Origin: JAKACU01 sp021821185
Lineage (GTDB): Bacteria > Bacillota > Bacilli > Alicyclobacillales > SLC66
NCBI GenBank assembly: GCA_027343965.1
Contig: DAHWJX010000005.1
Coordinates: 1-24,612, forward strand
Length of the DNA stretch: 24,612 bases
Direction: 5' to 3'
Part shown: positions 7,554 through 15,554 of the stretch, piece by piece
Numbering within the stretch: position 1 is the first letter of the stretch
How the letters are laid out: each line of letters starts with the position of its first letter
Translations under genes and position numbers: made by a program
The notes under the pieces: generated by a model
Told to the model about the DNA's origin: nothing
The model's database searches: none
Seen by the model: only the letters and a program-made list of their open reading frames with translations

Positions 7554-8456
7554 TTACGATGATGATGACTCTTGCAACCAGTAAGCATCCATTGACCAGA
7601 CAGACGAACTTTCTTGTATTGGGCCTGTAGGTGTCGGTTGATGGTCTGCCACAAACGGTACGGAATGTCCATGATAAACAACTGGCCCTTCATATACTGG
7701 ACCTTCTGGGGGAGGGCATAAAGGATCCCAACAAATAATTTGCTCCCCGATGGGTTCACGGATAACAGGTTTAGACTCTTTCACCACAGTCTCTTTCACG
7801 TAAATTTTAGCAACTGATGGTGCCATAGGTTTCATTTTTGGTACGATAGGTGCTGGTGGAACAGTCGGTGTGACATGAGATTCTTGATTTATTTTCGTGT
7901 AATTAAAATCCAGATTGGCATCCACATGAATCGGTGGCACAACCGGCGGTGCTGGTGGAACAACAGGTGGCTGATAAGCAGGTGGTTTCGGTGCCGTCAT
8001 CTTCTCTTTATACATCGGCGCTGTATAAGCCTCTTTTTGAATCTGCGTCAACGACGGTGTTACCGGAACAGACGGCAAAGCAGACACACCAGGAATATTG
8101 ACCATTTGCCCGGGCGTGATCTTATTGGGATCTGCAATTTGCGGATTGGCCGCCACAAGATCCGCAAGGGATACCCCAGTGCGTTTGGCAATGCGCCACA
8201 TTGAATCGCCCGCTTTAACTGCGTACTGCCATGATGCTCCTGTATAGGTTCCAGAAGCAGGATGCATCGGAGCACTCGGCATAGGTACAGTGGGCATCAT
8301 GGCTCCAGTTACTGGAACGTTGATTTGCTGACCAACTTGAATCATTGAAGGGTTCGCTATCTGGGGATTTGCTGCGATCAGCGCATCAAGTGACAAGCCA
8401 AAACGCTGCGCAATTTTCCACAGGCTATCCCCTTGCTGTACAACATATTTATTCAA
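7554..8456 (-). CDS. safA: SafA-like spore coat assembly protein with two LysM domains
   Basis: Morphogenetic coat protein; in B. subtilis SafA sits at the cortex-coat interface and organises the inner coat. The protein is 300 aa with tandem LysM domains at about 3-48 (YVVQQGDSLWKIAQRFGLSLD...) and 77-122 (YAVKAGDSMWRIAKRTGVSL...). A Pro/Val/Lys-rich linker (about 125-235) and a Ser/Gln-rich tail ending ESSSS follow. Most SafA proteins have one LysM, so two is a variation. The start is TTG at 8456, fixed by a strong SD (GGGAGGG, 8465-8471) 8 nt upstream; an ATG at 8460 gives only MIE then stop. The SD lies inside a long hairpin (see leader). The nearby yebC and ruv genes match the B. subtilis safA neighbourhood. 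Confidence 0.86.
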   Translation of the reverse strand: MNKYVVQQGDSLWKIAQRFGLSLDALIAANPQIANPSMIQVGQQINVPVTGAMMPTVPMPSAPMHPASGTYTGASWQYAVKAGDSMWRIAKRTGVSLADLVAANPQIADPNKITPGQMVNIPGVSALPSVPVTPSLTQIQKEAYTAPMYKEKMTAPKPPAYQPPVVPPAPPVVPPIHVDANLDFNYTKINQESHVTPTVPPAPIVPKMKPMAPSVAKIYVKETVVKESKPVIREPIGEQIICWDPLCPPPEGPVYEGPVVYHGHSVPFVADHQPTPTGPIQESSSVWSMDAYWLQESSSS

Positions 8457-8459
8457 TCA

Positions 8460-8544
8460 TCTCGCCCTCCCAAATAGATGTCCGTAGCAATATATGCTGG
8501 GATAGGCAAAATGTCAGGGGCATTGGAAATTTGGGCGGGCGAGA
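8460..8544 (-). promoter_or_regulatory. safA leader: Shine-Dalgarno-sequestering stem
   Basis: In the minus-strand RNA, UCUCGCCCGCCCAAAU (8544-8529) is complementary to AUUUGGGAGGGCGAGA (8475-8460) at 15 of 16 positions, with one G-A mismatch. The 3' arm contains the whole safA SD and ends three bases before the TTG start. The 53-nt loop can form two small hairpins, AAUG/CAUU and AGCA/UGCU. The predicted effect is translational silencing of any transcript that contains both arms. The pairing is read directly from the sequence; the function is inferred. Confidence 0.75.
8489..8518 (-). promoter_or_regulatory. Possible sigma-E-like promoter for safA
   Basis: On the minus strand TGACATT is followed after 13 nt by CATATATT (8496-8489). 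The sigma-E consensus is roughly KMATATT-N14/15-CATACANT, so the -10 matches well, while the -35 is partial and the spacer is one short. Transcription would begin near 8482, inside the loop of the sequestering stem, giving a short leader with a free SD. Sigma-E control of safA is known in B. subtilis; this site is a tentative match. Confidence 0.4.
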
Positions 8545-8555
8545 CTCCTTATACT

Positions 8556-8647
8556 AAAAAGAACTGTCTGCTATTCTATGCTCTGTGTGTGGGGGGGTTG
8601 ACACAGAGCAAAGCGCATACAGTTCATCTTAGTTTAGAATTATACGT
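8556..8647 (-). ncRNA. Candidate small RNA / attenuated leader with a C7-loop hairpin
   Basis: A transcript from the consensus promoter at 8654-8682 would begin near 8647. It folds into an outer stem GAACTGT/ACAGTTC (8625-8619 with 8567-8561), extended by UGC/GCA, and an inner stem of 9-10 bp (8609-8601 with 8588-8580). The 12-nt loop contains CCCCCCC. The outer stem is followed immediately by TTTTT (8560-8556), giving an intrinsic terminator. The product would be about 90 nt. C-rich loops of Gram-positive sRNAs often pair with Shine-Dalgarno sequences. It could instead be an attenuator in the safA leader. No known RNA family was recognised. Confidence 0.55.
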
Positions 8648-8653
8648 GCCGTT

Positions 8654-8682
8654 ATTATAGAGTTTTCGACTAAATCTGTCAA
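8654..8682 (-). promoter_or_regulatory. Perfect-consensus sigma-A promoter downstream of yunB
   Basis: TTGACA (8682-8677) and TATAAT (8659-8654) lie on the minus strand with a 17-nt spacer, an exact match to the vegetative consensus. It starts 20 nt after the yunB stop codon and drives transcription toward the C7-loop hairpin and safA. Confidence 0.85.
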
Positions 8683-8701
8683 ATTTATAGCATAATAGAC
8701 A

Positions 8702-9391
8702 TTAGGGACTAGGCTTGGTTGGAGCTAGGTAAACAGGTGGATTGGTTCCCGACCACGTCGTCTGCGGCACCGTTCCAATGAAAACAACATAAGCAATTGG
8801 AATGCGTGTATCCACTTTAGCAGGTTGTGACATAAATGGTACAACGACTTTCACTTGCGCGGAAATGTGCAAATATAAAACGTGTACTGTCTGATTGATA
8901 CCAGCCGTCTTTACCTCAGGCTCGACTTCACTTTGCGCATACCCGATGGGCACGATGCGTATAGGAATCGAAGGACCCAGCGTAGCCAAAATTGCACTGC
9001 CTGTTGCTTGCATGGCAGGCACATATACGGTGCGTCCTTCAAGGCGCATCAATACATGCTGCACACGAAGTGTCGTTAAACTTTCGATACGTGCTACCTC
9101 AGCAAAATTAAAATGTGCACTTGTTACTTTTCCAGATTGATCTTTATCAAGAATGACTAATTTCGCATACTGCGCGTCTTCTGCGATGCGTTTCGTGAGA
9201 GCATCGTTGACCGCTTGCGTAGCCAACTGCTGCGCGACACTTGTTGCCATAGCCATAAATGGCGGTCGCAAACTGCGTTCCAAAGCCTGTATGCTAAGGT
9301 ACAACGCGACGAGCGATAAAAACAAAAAAAGCAGACTCGTCATCGTGTAGCGACGCCAGCGCGACCGTTTTTTACGTGCCTTAAATCGCAT
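8702..9391 (-). CDS. yunB: Sporulation protein YunB
   Basis: A 229-aa protein of the YunB family, which is required for efficient sporulation in B. subtilis and belongs to the mother-cell (sigma-E) programme; its biochemical role is unknown. A basic N-terminus (MRFKARKKRSRWRRY) is followed by one transmembrane or signal-anchor helix at about 17-38. The body is extracytoplasmic, with the family region RPPFMAMATSVAQQLATQAVNDAL (43-66) and later IGYAQSEVEPEVKTAGINQTVH. The ATG at 9391 has GGGGAG 9 nt upstream. It lies 55 nt downstream of tyrS, with no terminator seen between them. Confidence 0.9.
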   Translation of the reverse strand: MRFKARKKRSRWRRYTMTSLLFLFLSLVALYLSIQALERSLRPPFMAMATSVAQQLATQAVNDALTKRIAEDAQYAKLVILDKDQSGKVTSAHFNFAEVARIESLTTLRVQHVLMRLEGRTVYVPAMQATGSAILATLGPSIPIRIVPIGYAQSEVEPEVKTAGINQTVHVLYLHISAQVKVVVPFMSQPAKVDTRIPIAYVVFIGTVPQTTWSGTNPPVYLAPTKPSP

Positions 9392-9446
9392 ACACTTCGA
9401 CTCCCCGGGCTACGGATAGAAGATTTGTATGCGACTTATCGGACAA

Positions 9447-10673
9447 TCATGCCAAGCAAAGTTTTATGAATCTGCGTTTTCCAACTTGTAACACCATATC
9501 TTGTTGTGGCTTAACCACAGCTTGATCATCTTTGATCGCCACACCATCAATGCGAACCCCACCACCTGCGATTAGGCGCCTTGCTTCTGAATTGCTTGGA
9601 GCAAGACCTGTCAGCACAAGCAAAGCGACAAGTCCAAGCGGATCATGAGCTATCGTATAAACGGACATGTCATCAGGCATCGCATGTTTTTGAAACACCT
9701 TTACGAAACCTTCTTGTGCCGCTTGCGCCGCTTGTGTGCCTTGGAAACGTTCTGTTAGACAAAACGCAAGTCTCATTTTGGCATCACGCGGATGGAGTGT
9801 CCCTGCTTGCAAGCCCTCTTTAATGCTGTCGATTTCTTCTTCTGACACACCACTTACAAGTACAAAGTACTTCATCATAAGCTCATCAGGCACAGACATC
9901 GCTTTTCCATAAATTTCGCTAGCTGGCTCGTCCACGCCGATGTAATTACCAAGACTTTTTGACATTTTATGCTGACCATCAAGTCCTTCCAAAAGCGGCA
10001 TGGTTAGAGCTACTTGCTGCTCGATGCCATACTCTTTTTGTAAGGTTCTCCCGGTCAATAAATTGAACGTCTGGTCCGTTCCGCCTAGTTCGACATCCGT
10101 TTGCAACGCTACTGAATCATAGCCTTGCATTAACGGATAAAAGAATTCATGAATGCTAATCGGCGCCTCTTGTGCATAACGCTTCTTGAAATCATCGCGT
10201 TCCAACATGCGCGCGACGGTCATCGTAGAAGCTAAACGAACAACATCAGCAAATTGCAGTGGTGATAACCAAGTTGAATTAAAATGCACTTCTGTTTTTT
10301 TTGGATCAAGGATCTTAAAAATCTGCTCTTGATACGTCTTCGCATTTTGTTTCACTTGTTCTTCGGTCAACTGTTTTCTCGTCTCAGATTTGCCAGTTGG
10401 ATCGCCGATCTGACCAGTAAAATCGCCAATCACAATTTGCACAAGATGCCCCAATTCCTGAAATTGGCGCAACTTCTCAAGGACCACAGTATGACCGATG
10501 TGTATATCCGGTGCTGATGGATCTAAACCCAACTTAATACGCAACGGAGTCCCCGTCTTTATGCTTTTGCGAATCTTAGCGACGAATTCGTCTTTCGGTA
10601 TAATTTGTTCAACCCCACGAGATAAAAGCTTTACTTGGCGTTCTATTAACTGTTCTTCTCTCTCACTTATCAT
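9447..10673 (-). CDS. tyrS: Tyrosyl-tRNA synthetase (TyrZ type)
   Basis: Class I aminoacyl-tRNA synthetase charging tRNA-Tyr; 408 aa. Signature motifs are the HIGH box (DPSAPDIHIGHT, about 52-63), the tyrosine-binding segment QTDVELGGTDQTFNLL, KMSKS (HKMSKSLGNY) and a C-terminal S4 RNA-binding domain (about 345-405, LTGLAPSNSEARRLIAGGGVRIDG). The DPSAPDIHIGH form is typical of the second TyrRS class (B. subtilis TyrZ). The leader is only about 40 nt, so there is no room for a T-box. It is transcribed divergently from the PBP gene. Confidence 0.96.
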   Translation of the reverse strand: MISEREEQLIERQVKLLSRGVEQIIPKDEFVAKIRKSIKTGTPLRIKLGLDPSAPDIHIGHTVVLEKLRQFQELGHLVQIVIGDFTGQIGDPTGKSETRKQLTEEQVKQNAKTYQEQIFKILDPKKTEVHFNSTWLSPLQFADVVRLASTMTVARMLERDDFKKRYAQEAPISIHEFFYPLMQGYDSVALQTDVELGGTDQTFNLLTGRTLQKEYGIEQQVALTMPLLEGLDGQHKMSKSLGNYIGVDEPASEIYGKAMSVPDELMMKYFVLVSGVSEEEIDSIKEGLQAGTLHPRDAKMRLAFCLTERFQGTQAAQAAQEGFVKVFQKHAMPDDMSVYTIAHDPLGLVALLVLTGLAPSNSEARRLIAGGGVRIDGVAIKDDQAVVKPQQDMVLQVGKRRFIKLCLA

Positions 10674-10714
10674 GAACTCTTCCAGTCAATCCTTTCCGCC
10701 TCAGAATTTGCTTT

Positions 10715-10744
10715 ATTCTATTCCGATTGACTCTTTTGTGTCAA
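10715..10744 (-). promoter_or_regulatory. tyrS promoter
   Basis: TTGACA (10744-10739) and TAGAAT (10720-10715) lie on the minus strand with an 18-nt spacer, upstream of the tyrS start at 10673. The predicted leader is about 35 nt. Confidence 0.65.
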
Positions 10745-10796
10745 ATACATGCAAGAAATTGCACCCGAGCATACTACGACAAAGGGGGCATCGTGT

Positions 10797-13124
10797 ATGC
10801 AGCGTCGGGGTAAGAAACAGCGTAAAACCACCATTTCCAAAACGACCGTTTTACTTTGCCTCGGCTGTATAATGGTTGGTGCAACCATTGGCGCAACGAC
10901 ATCTCTTTTATCCGGCATGCCCGCGTTGCAAATAGCGGATTTCACGGAGTCCTCATCGTCGTCAATCGTCTATGCCAAAGATGGATCATTTCTTGGACGT
11001 TATGCTGCACAAGGCGACCGCCGCACCCTTCATGACTTAAGCAAAACGGGAACATTTGTTCAAAAAGCGTTTCTTGCAGCAGAAGACAAAGACTTTTATC
11101 GGCATTGCGGTGTGGATCCCTCAGCCATGCTACGATCTTTATGGAACAATATACGTCATCACGCAATTATTAGTGGAGCTTCAACGATCACACAGCAAAC
11201 TGTCAAACTGGTTCTGTTTCCTCAACAGCAACGAACATTACGGCGAAAAGCACAGGAAATCATTCTTGCTCTTGAACTCGAACGTAAACAAAATAAGCAA
11301 CAAATTTTGTTGGAGTACCTCAATAAGGTATATTTTGGCATGTTAACAGGCACTCCTGTATACGGAGTGGAAAGTGCTGCCTTGCATTTGTTTGGTCATC
11401 ACGCAAATCGTTTGACTGTGGCACAAGCTGCTTTTTTAGCTACCATGCCGAACAATCCTGCTCATTATTCGCTACCCAATCACGCAGAAAATATACTGAT
11501 GCGCCAAAAATGGATTTTGAGCAAGATGCGCGAACTTCATTTTATTACACAACAACAATACAATCGTGCATACAGTGAGCCTATCTTATCCGAAGTGACT
11601 CACAACCAAGCCCAATGGGCTCCTTATGAAAGTGTATCACCCTTCATCGTCGCAAAAGTGAGCTCAGATGCCGCCCAATTGATTGCAAAATACAAACAAA
11701 TTCCATTTTTTGAGGCACAGCGTGAATTACAACGCGGCGGTTATAAAATTTATACAACCATTGACCCGACATTACAAAATAAAATGGAGCGCGCATTTCA
11801 AACCAATGACTTTCCACCGCAGATTACGTACGTCTATCATGACGCTTCTGGAACACACAAAATATCCCATGCAACAGAAGAAGCTGGCGCCGTCATCCTT
11901 GATAATGCTACTGGCGGCATCCTGGCCTTGGGAGGCGGCAGGGATTTTTCACACAATCAGGTCAATCATGCACTTGTACAACGACAACCCGGTTCATCCC
12001 TAAAACCTTTGCTTGTTTATGGCCCTGCCATTGAGTCTTCGATGATTACACCGGGCAGTGTTGTGGATGACATCCCGCGTCATTACCCTGATCCAAATGC
12101 CAAAGATGGCGACTGGTTTCCCATGAATTGGGACCAACATTTCCATGGTCTTCTTACAGTACGCGATGCCCTGATGGCATCCCTCAATGGTCCGGCAATC
12201 GATATCTTGCATCAACTTGGCACTTATACCGGTGCACAGACCGCTTGGCGACTTGGGCTCTCAGGAATTGCAAAAGATGATACGCAAAGTTTAGGGCTTG
12301 CAATCGGTGGCATTCATGGGGGAGTCAGTCCTTTAGAACTTGCGGCAGCCTATGCGACATTTCCTAGGGAAGGTATTTACCAAGAGGCGGTGCTTATCGA
12401 TCGAATCGAAGATCAGTACGGCAATATCGTATACAGACATCATGAAAAAGGTATTCGCATTTTTTCAAAATCAACAGCCTACCTAATAACAAGCATGTTG
12501 CAATCTGTTATACAAAGTCCTTATGGTACAGCACATGCTCTTTCTCACTTTATTCATCATAGTGATATCGCAGGAAAAACGGGAACAACCGACGACAACA
12601 AGGATGCGTGGTTCGTGGGCTACACGCCAAAATACACCATGAGTTCCTGGGTTGGTTACGATATACCCCATCCCCTTTTGGTCGATCGAAAATACCATGA
12701 GAGCGCTCGCCCTATCTTACTTTTTGCACGTGTCTTAGGGACAAACATCGAACAACAAAAGCTTCAATTCACAAGGCCAGCAAATATCCACAAAGTACTC
12801 ATTTGCACTAAGTCCGGTCAGCTTGCGGGGCCTCTATGCCAGGCACAACACGATACGGAAACTGATATGTTTATTGATGGCACGGAGCCTCAGACCATGT
12901 GCCAAGTCCATCGACTTGTATTAACAACAACGCACAACCATAAGACGTATTTGGCAACGGAATTGACACCGCCAAATGAAATTCGTGAGCAAATTATGAT
13001 CAAACGACAATCTAAACAATGGGACAAAAAAGATCGCCCTTTTATACCAAAAGATATACAAATGGCGATCCCAGAAGAGATAGATCCACGAGGTGGTTAC
13101 CCTTTAACGATTATTTCAGACTAA
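10797..13124 (+). CDS. Class A penicillin-binding protein (transglycosylase/transpeptidase)
   Basis: Bifunctional peptidoglycan synthase, 775 aa, anchored by an N-terminal transmembrane helix (about 13-41). The glycosyltransferase-51 domain carries EDKDFYRHCG (catalytic E96), GASTITQQ (127-134), LRRKAQEI and KQQILLEYLNKVYFG. The transpeptidase domain carries S400-S-L-K (QPGSSLKP), S462-L-N and K594-T-G (GKTGTTDDNKDAWFVGYTP), so both activities look intact. The tail contains the CTKSGQLAGPLC and IDGTEPQTMC segments typical of PBP1-like C-termini. I chose the ATG at 10797 because AAAGGGGG lies 8 nt upstream; an upstream in-frame ATG at 10749 lacks an SD. It overlaps the end of mutS2 tail-to-tail by 14 bp. 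Confidence 0.95.
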   Translation: MQRRGKKQRKTTISKTTVLLCLGCIMVGATIGATTSLLSGMPALQIADFTESSSSSIVYAKDGSFLGRYAAQGDRRTLHDLSKTGTFVQKAFLAAEDKDFYRHCGVDPSAMLRSLWNNIRHHAIISGASTITQQTVKLVLFPQQQRTLRRKAQEIILALELERKQNKQQILLEYLNKVYFGMLTGTPVYGVESAALHLFGHHANRLTVAQAAFLATMPNNPAHYSLPNHAENILMRQKWILSKMRELHFITQQQYNRAYSEPILSEVTHNQAQWAPYESVSPFIVAKVSSDAAQLIAKYKQIPFFEAQRELQRGGYKIYTTIDPTLQNKMERAFQTNDFPPQITYVYHDASGTHKISHATEEAGAVILDNATGGILALGGGRDFSHNQVNHALVQRQPGSSLKPLLVYGPAIESSMITPGSVVDDIPRHYPDPNAKDGDWFPMNWDQHFHGLLTVRDALMASLNGPAIDILHQLGTYTGAQTAWRLGLSGIAKDDTQSLGLAIGGIHGGVSPLELAAAYATFPREGIYQEAVLIDRIEDQYGNIVYRHHEKGIRIFSKSTAYLITSMLQSVIQSPYGTAHALSHFIHHSDIAGKTGTTDDNKDAWFVGYTPKYTMSSWVGYDIPHPLLVDRKYHESARPILLFARVLGTNIEQQKLQFTRPANIHKVLICTKSGQLAGPLCQAQHDTETDMFIDGTEPQTMCQVHRLVLTTTHNHKTYLATELTPPNEIREQIMIKRQSKQWDKKDRPFIPKDIQMAIPEEIDPRGGYPLTIISD

Positions 13125-15459
13125 CGATGGTGACGCCGCTACCGCCTTCACCTTCGACACCGAGACGAAACGTTTTAACGTGGGGATGTGTCTTAAGGAA
13201 GACCATTAAACCCTGACGCAAAGCACCTGTGCCTTTACCGTGAATAAGCGACACCTGATGGTACCCCGAGAGAACCGCCTTATCCAGATAATGGTCGACG
13301 GTCATGGTTGCCTCTTCGACGGTCGTTCCGCGAAGATCAAGTTCTGGCGACAAAAAATCGGTAGAGCGACTAATCATAGCTACCGGTTCTGGTCGTTTCT
13401 CGGACTTCTTCAATAACTCAACATCATCCATCGCAACTTTCATTTTGATCGTACCTGCGACAACAGTCAATTCCCGTACACTGGATCGTTTATCCATGAC
13501 AATCGCTTTTTGCCCAGCTAATGTCAACACGCGCACTTCGTCACCGATATCGGGATCCTGCCGTGCTTTCGACTTAGCGATTGCCTTTAGCGTCCGCTTT
13601 GGCGCCAACTGTTCAAGGTGGTGCCGCATCGCTGTCAATTCATGGTCCTTTAAGGTGTGTCCGGATGATTTTTTCTGCCGTAATTCGATGAGCAAATTTT
13701 CCATCTCTCGTTGCGCTTGCTTAACTTCTTGACGAATCTCATCATGTGCCCTTTGCCGTAATGAGGTAATTTCACTATCCAAATTTTGATGTTTTTGTTC
13801 CCAATCCATTTCTAATTGCTTGACACGATCACTTTTCTCAGACATCTCTTGTTCTTGCTTTCTCGCGCTGACAACACTTGCTTCGAGCTGCGTGATAAGG
13901 TCCTCGACACGCACATCTTGCGTAGAGAGTTTTTCTTTGGCCACATCGATAATCTGGCGTTTCAGTCCAAGACGTGATGCGATAGCAAACGCGTTGGATC
14001 GTCCTGGAATACCTATCAGCAGGCGGTACGTCGGCGATAACGTATCAACGTCAAATTCCATACTCGCATTCATAGCCCCAACTGTCGTGTAACCATATGC
14101 TTTCAGCTCGCTATAGTGCGTGGTGGCGATTGTGCGAATATTTCTTTCCCGCAACGTATCAAGAATTGCCATCGCGAGTGCCGCGCCTTCCGTCGGATCG
14201 GTGCCGGCGCCCAACTCATCAAATAAAACCAACGTTTTTGGATGAGCATCGTGAAGTACCTGCACGATCGTACGCATGTGGCTCGAAAAGGTCGACAGAT
14301 TTTGTTCGATACTCTGTTCATCACCAATATCGGCGAACACTTCCGCAAAAAACCCAATGCGAGATGCTGATGAAGCAGGGATAAACAATCCTGACAAAGC
14401 CATGATCGTGAGCAAACCGACTGTTTTTAGCGTAACCGTTTTGCCACCAGTATTGGGACCCGTGATGATCAGCAGGTGATAGCTTTCGCCTAAAGACACA
14501 TCGAGTGGAACAGCCTTTTGTACGTCAAGCAAGGGATGCCTTGCCGTCGTAAGATGCACAATGGGTTCCTCGACAAGCGTTGGTTCGTTGGCACGCAAAT
14601 AAGTTCCATATTGACCTTTTGCTACAGCAAAATCCACTTGTCCTAAAGCTTCGAAACAAAGCAACAATTCATCAGCATATTGTTGAATAAATCCAGATAA
14701 CATCGCCAAAATACGTTCAATTTCTTGTTCTTCCAAAACTCGCATACGCCGTAATTCATTACCTAATTGTAAGACGCGTTCTGGCTCGATAAAGACTGTC
14801 GATCCGGAAGCTGACGCATCATGCACAATTCCACGAATCTGATGTTGGCTGTCTGAACGGACAGCCAAGCAGTAACGATCATGACGGACGGTTATAATCG
14901 TATCTTGCAGATACTTTTGAACGGTGACCGAACGAATCATCTCATCGAGTGTACGCTTCATTCGATCCGAAGTGACCTTCATCGCACGACGTAAGTCAGA
15001 CAACGCCTCACTTGCTTGATCAAGGATCAACCCATCTTCATCAATGCATGCGCGAACCTCATCTTCCAAAACTTTTGGCGCCATAAGCGGCGCTGCCATT
15101 TGCAGTAGCAACGTGAGGTCAGTTCGCTCCGTTAACGATGAAATGAACGCAAAGACAGCACGTGCACGGTTGACTGTCTGTGCAATTTGACTGAGCTCAA
15201 GAGCTGATAAGATACCTCCGTTTTGCGCTTTGCGAACTGCATCTCGCCGATCAGGCAACGTGGGAAAAGGTGGCTCACCCTTTAATCGATATACCGCATG
15301 ACCCTGCGCTGTCTTAGCCAATGCATCTGTAGCCTCTGCCTTTGTTCCGTAAGGACGCAACGCCTGTGCCAAATCCTTGGCATACGGTGTTATACAAAAT
15401 TTCTGAACATCTGCGAGTACATGATAAAACTCGAGTTTTTCTAAAATGCGTTCATTCAT
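13111..15459 (-). CDS. mutS2: MutS2 family ATPase/endonuclease
   Basis: MutS2 acts on branched DNA and, in B. subtilis, on collided ribosomes; it lacks the mismatch-recognition domain of MutS. The protein is 782 aa from the ATG at 15459, which has AGGA 10 nt upstream; an in-frame GTG at 15468 is possible. Walker A is GPNTGGKT (334-341) and Walker B VLFDELGAGTDP (411-422), with ATTHYSELKAYGY after it. A long charged coiled coil spans about 505-625, and a complete C-terminal Smr nuclease domain spans about 705-782 with LDLRG and HGKGTG. It follows the zapA-cvpA pair as in B. subtilis, but polX is absent. Confidence 0.96.
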   Translation of the reverse strand: MNERILEKLEFYHVLADVQKFCITPYAKDLAQALRPYGTKAEATDALAKTAQGHAVYRLKGEPPFPTLPDRRDAVRKAQNGGILSALELSQIAQTVNRARAVFAFISSLTERTDLTLLLQMAAPLMAPKVLEDEVRACIDEDGLILDQASEALSDLRRAMKVTSDRMKRTLDEMIRSVTVQKYLQDTIITVRHDRYCLAVRSDSQHQIRGIVHDASASGSTVFIEPERVLQLGNELRRMRVLEEQEIERILAMLSGFIQQYADELLLCFEALGQVDFAVAKGQYGTYLRANEPTLVEEPIVHLTTARHPLLDVQKAVPLDVSLGESYHLLIITGPNTGGKTVTLKTVGLLTIMALSGLFIPASSASRIGFFAEVFADIGDEQSIEQNLSTFSSHMRTIVQVLHDAHPKTLVLFDELGAGTDPTEGAALAMAILDTLRERNIRTIATTHYSELKAYGYTTVGAMNASMEFDVDTLSPTYRLLIGIPGRSNAFAIASRLGLKRQIIDVAKEKLSTQDVRVEDLITQLEASVVSARKQEQEMSEKSDRVKQLEMDWEQKHQNLDSEITSLRQRAHDEIRQEVKQAQREMENLLIELRQKKSSGHTLKDHELTAMRHHLEQLAPKRTLKAIAKSKARQDPDIGDEVRVLTLAGQKAIVMDKRSSVRELTVVAGTIKMKVAMDDVELLKKSEKRPEPVAMISRSTDFLSPELDLRGTTVEEATMTVDHYLDKAVLSGYHQVSLIHGKGTGALRQGLMVFLKTHPHVKTFRLGVEGEGGSGVTIVSLK

Positions 15460-15498
15460 GCATTTCACATCCTAGCGCAAAATCCGTCCTTTTCATGA

Positions 15499-15516
15499 TT
15501 CCCGACAAAGCGGGAA
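15499..15516. other. Short inverted repeat between mutS2 and the YvlD-like gene
   Basis: TTCCCG (15499-15504) and CGGGAA (15511-15516) are separated by 6 nt, in the divergent region between mutS2 (minus) and the YvlD-like gene (plus). It could be an operator or a small hairpin in either transcript. No clear promoter elements were identified here. Confidence 0.35.
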
Positions 15517-15554
15517 AGACTACATGCTATCAACCCATGGAGGTGATAACAACC

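Noticed and set aside
7457..7759. A 100-codon minus-strand frame overlapping the safA end and the start region of the CotS-family gene
   Set aside because: It has no SD and mostly lies in another frame of safA; the rest crosses the intergenic hairpin. The safA frame ends naturally in ESSSS, so a frameshifted safA extension is not needed.
8457..8526. A 24-codon upstream ORF (MPLTFC...) ending in a TAA at the safA start
   Set aside because: There is no SD close to its ATG and no codon-level evidence; it occupies the loop and 3' arm of the leader stem. An RNA element explains the region better.
8598..8603. Plus-strand TTGACA near the G7 run
   Set aside because: There is no -10 at a suitable distance and the bases belong to the arm and loop of the minus-strand terminator hairpin.
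10674..10796. T-box leader for tyrS
   Set aside because: Only about 120 bp separates tyrS from the divergent PBP gene and no GGTGG-type T-box sequence is present.
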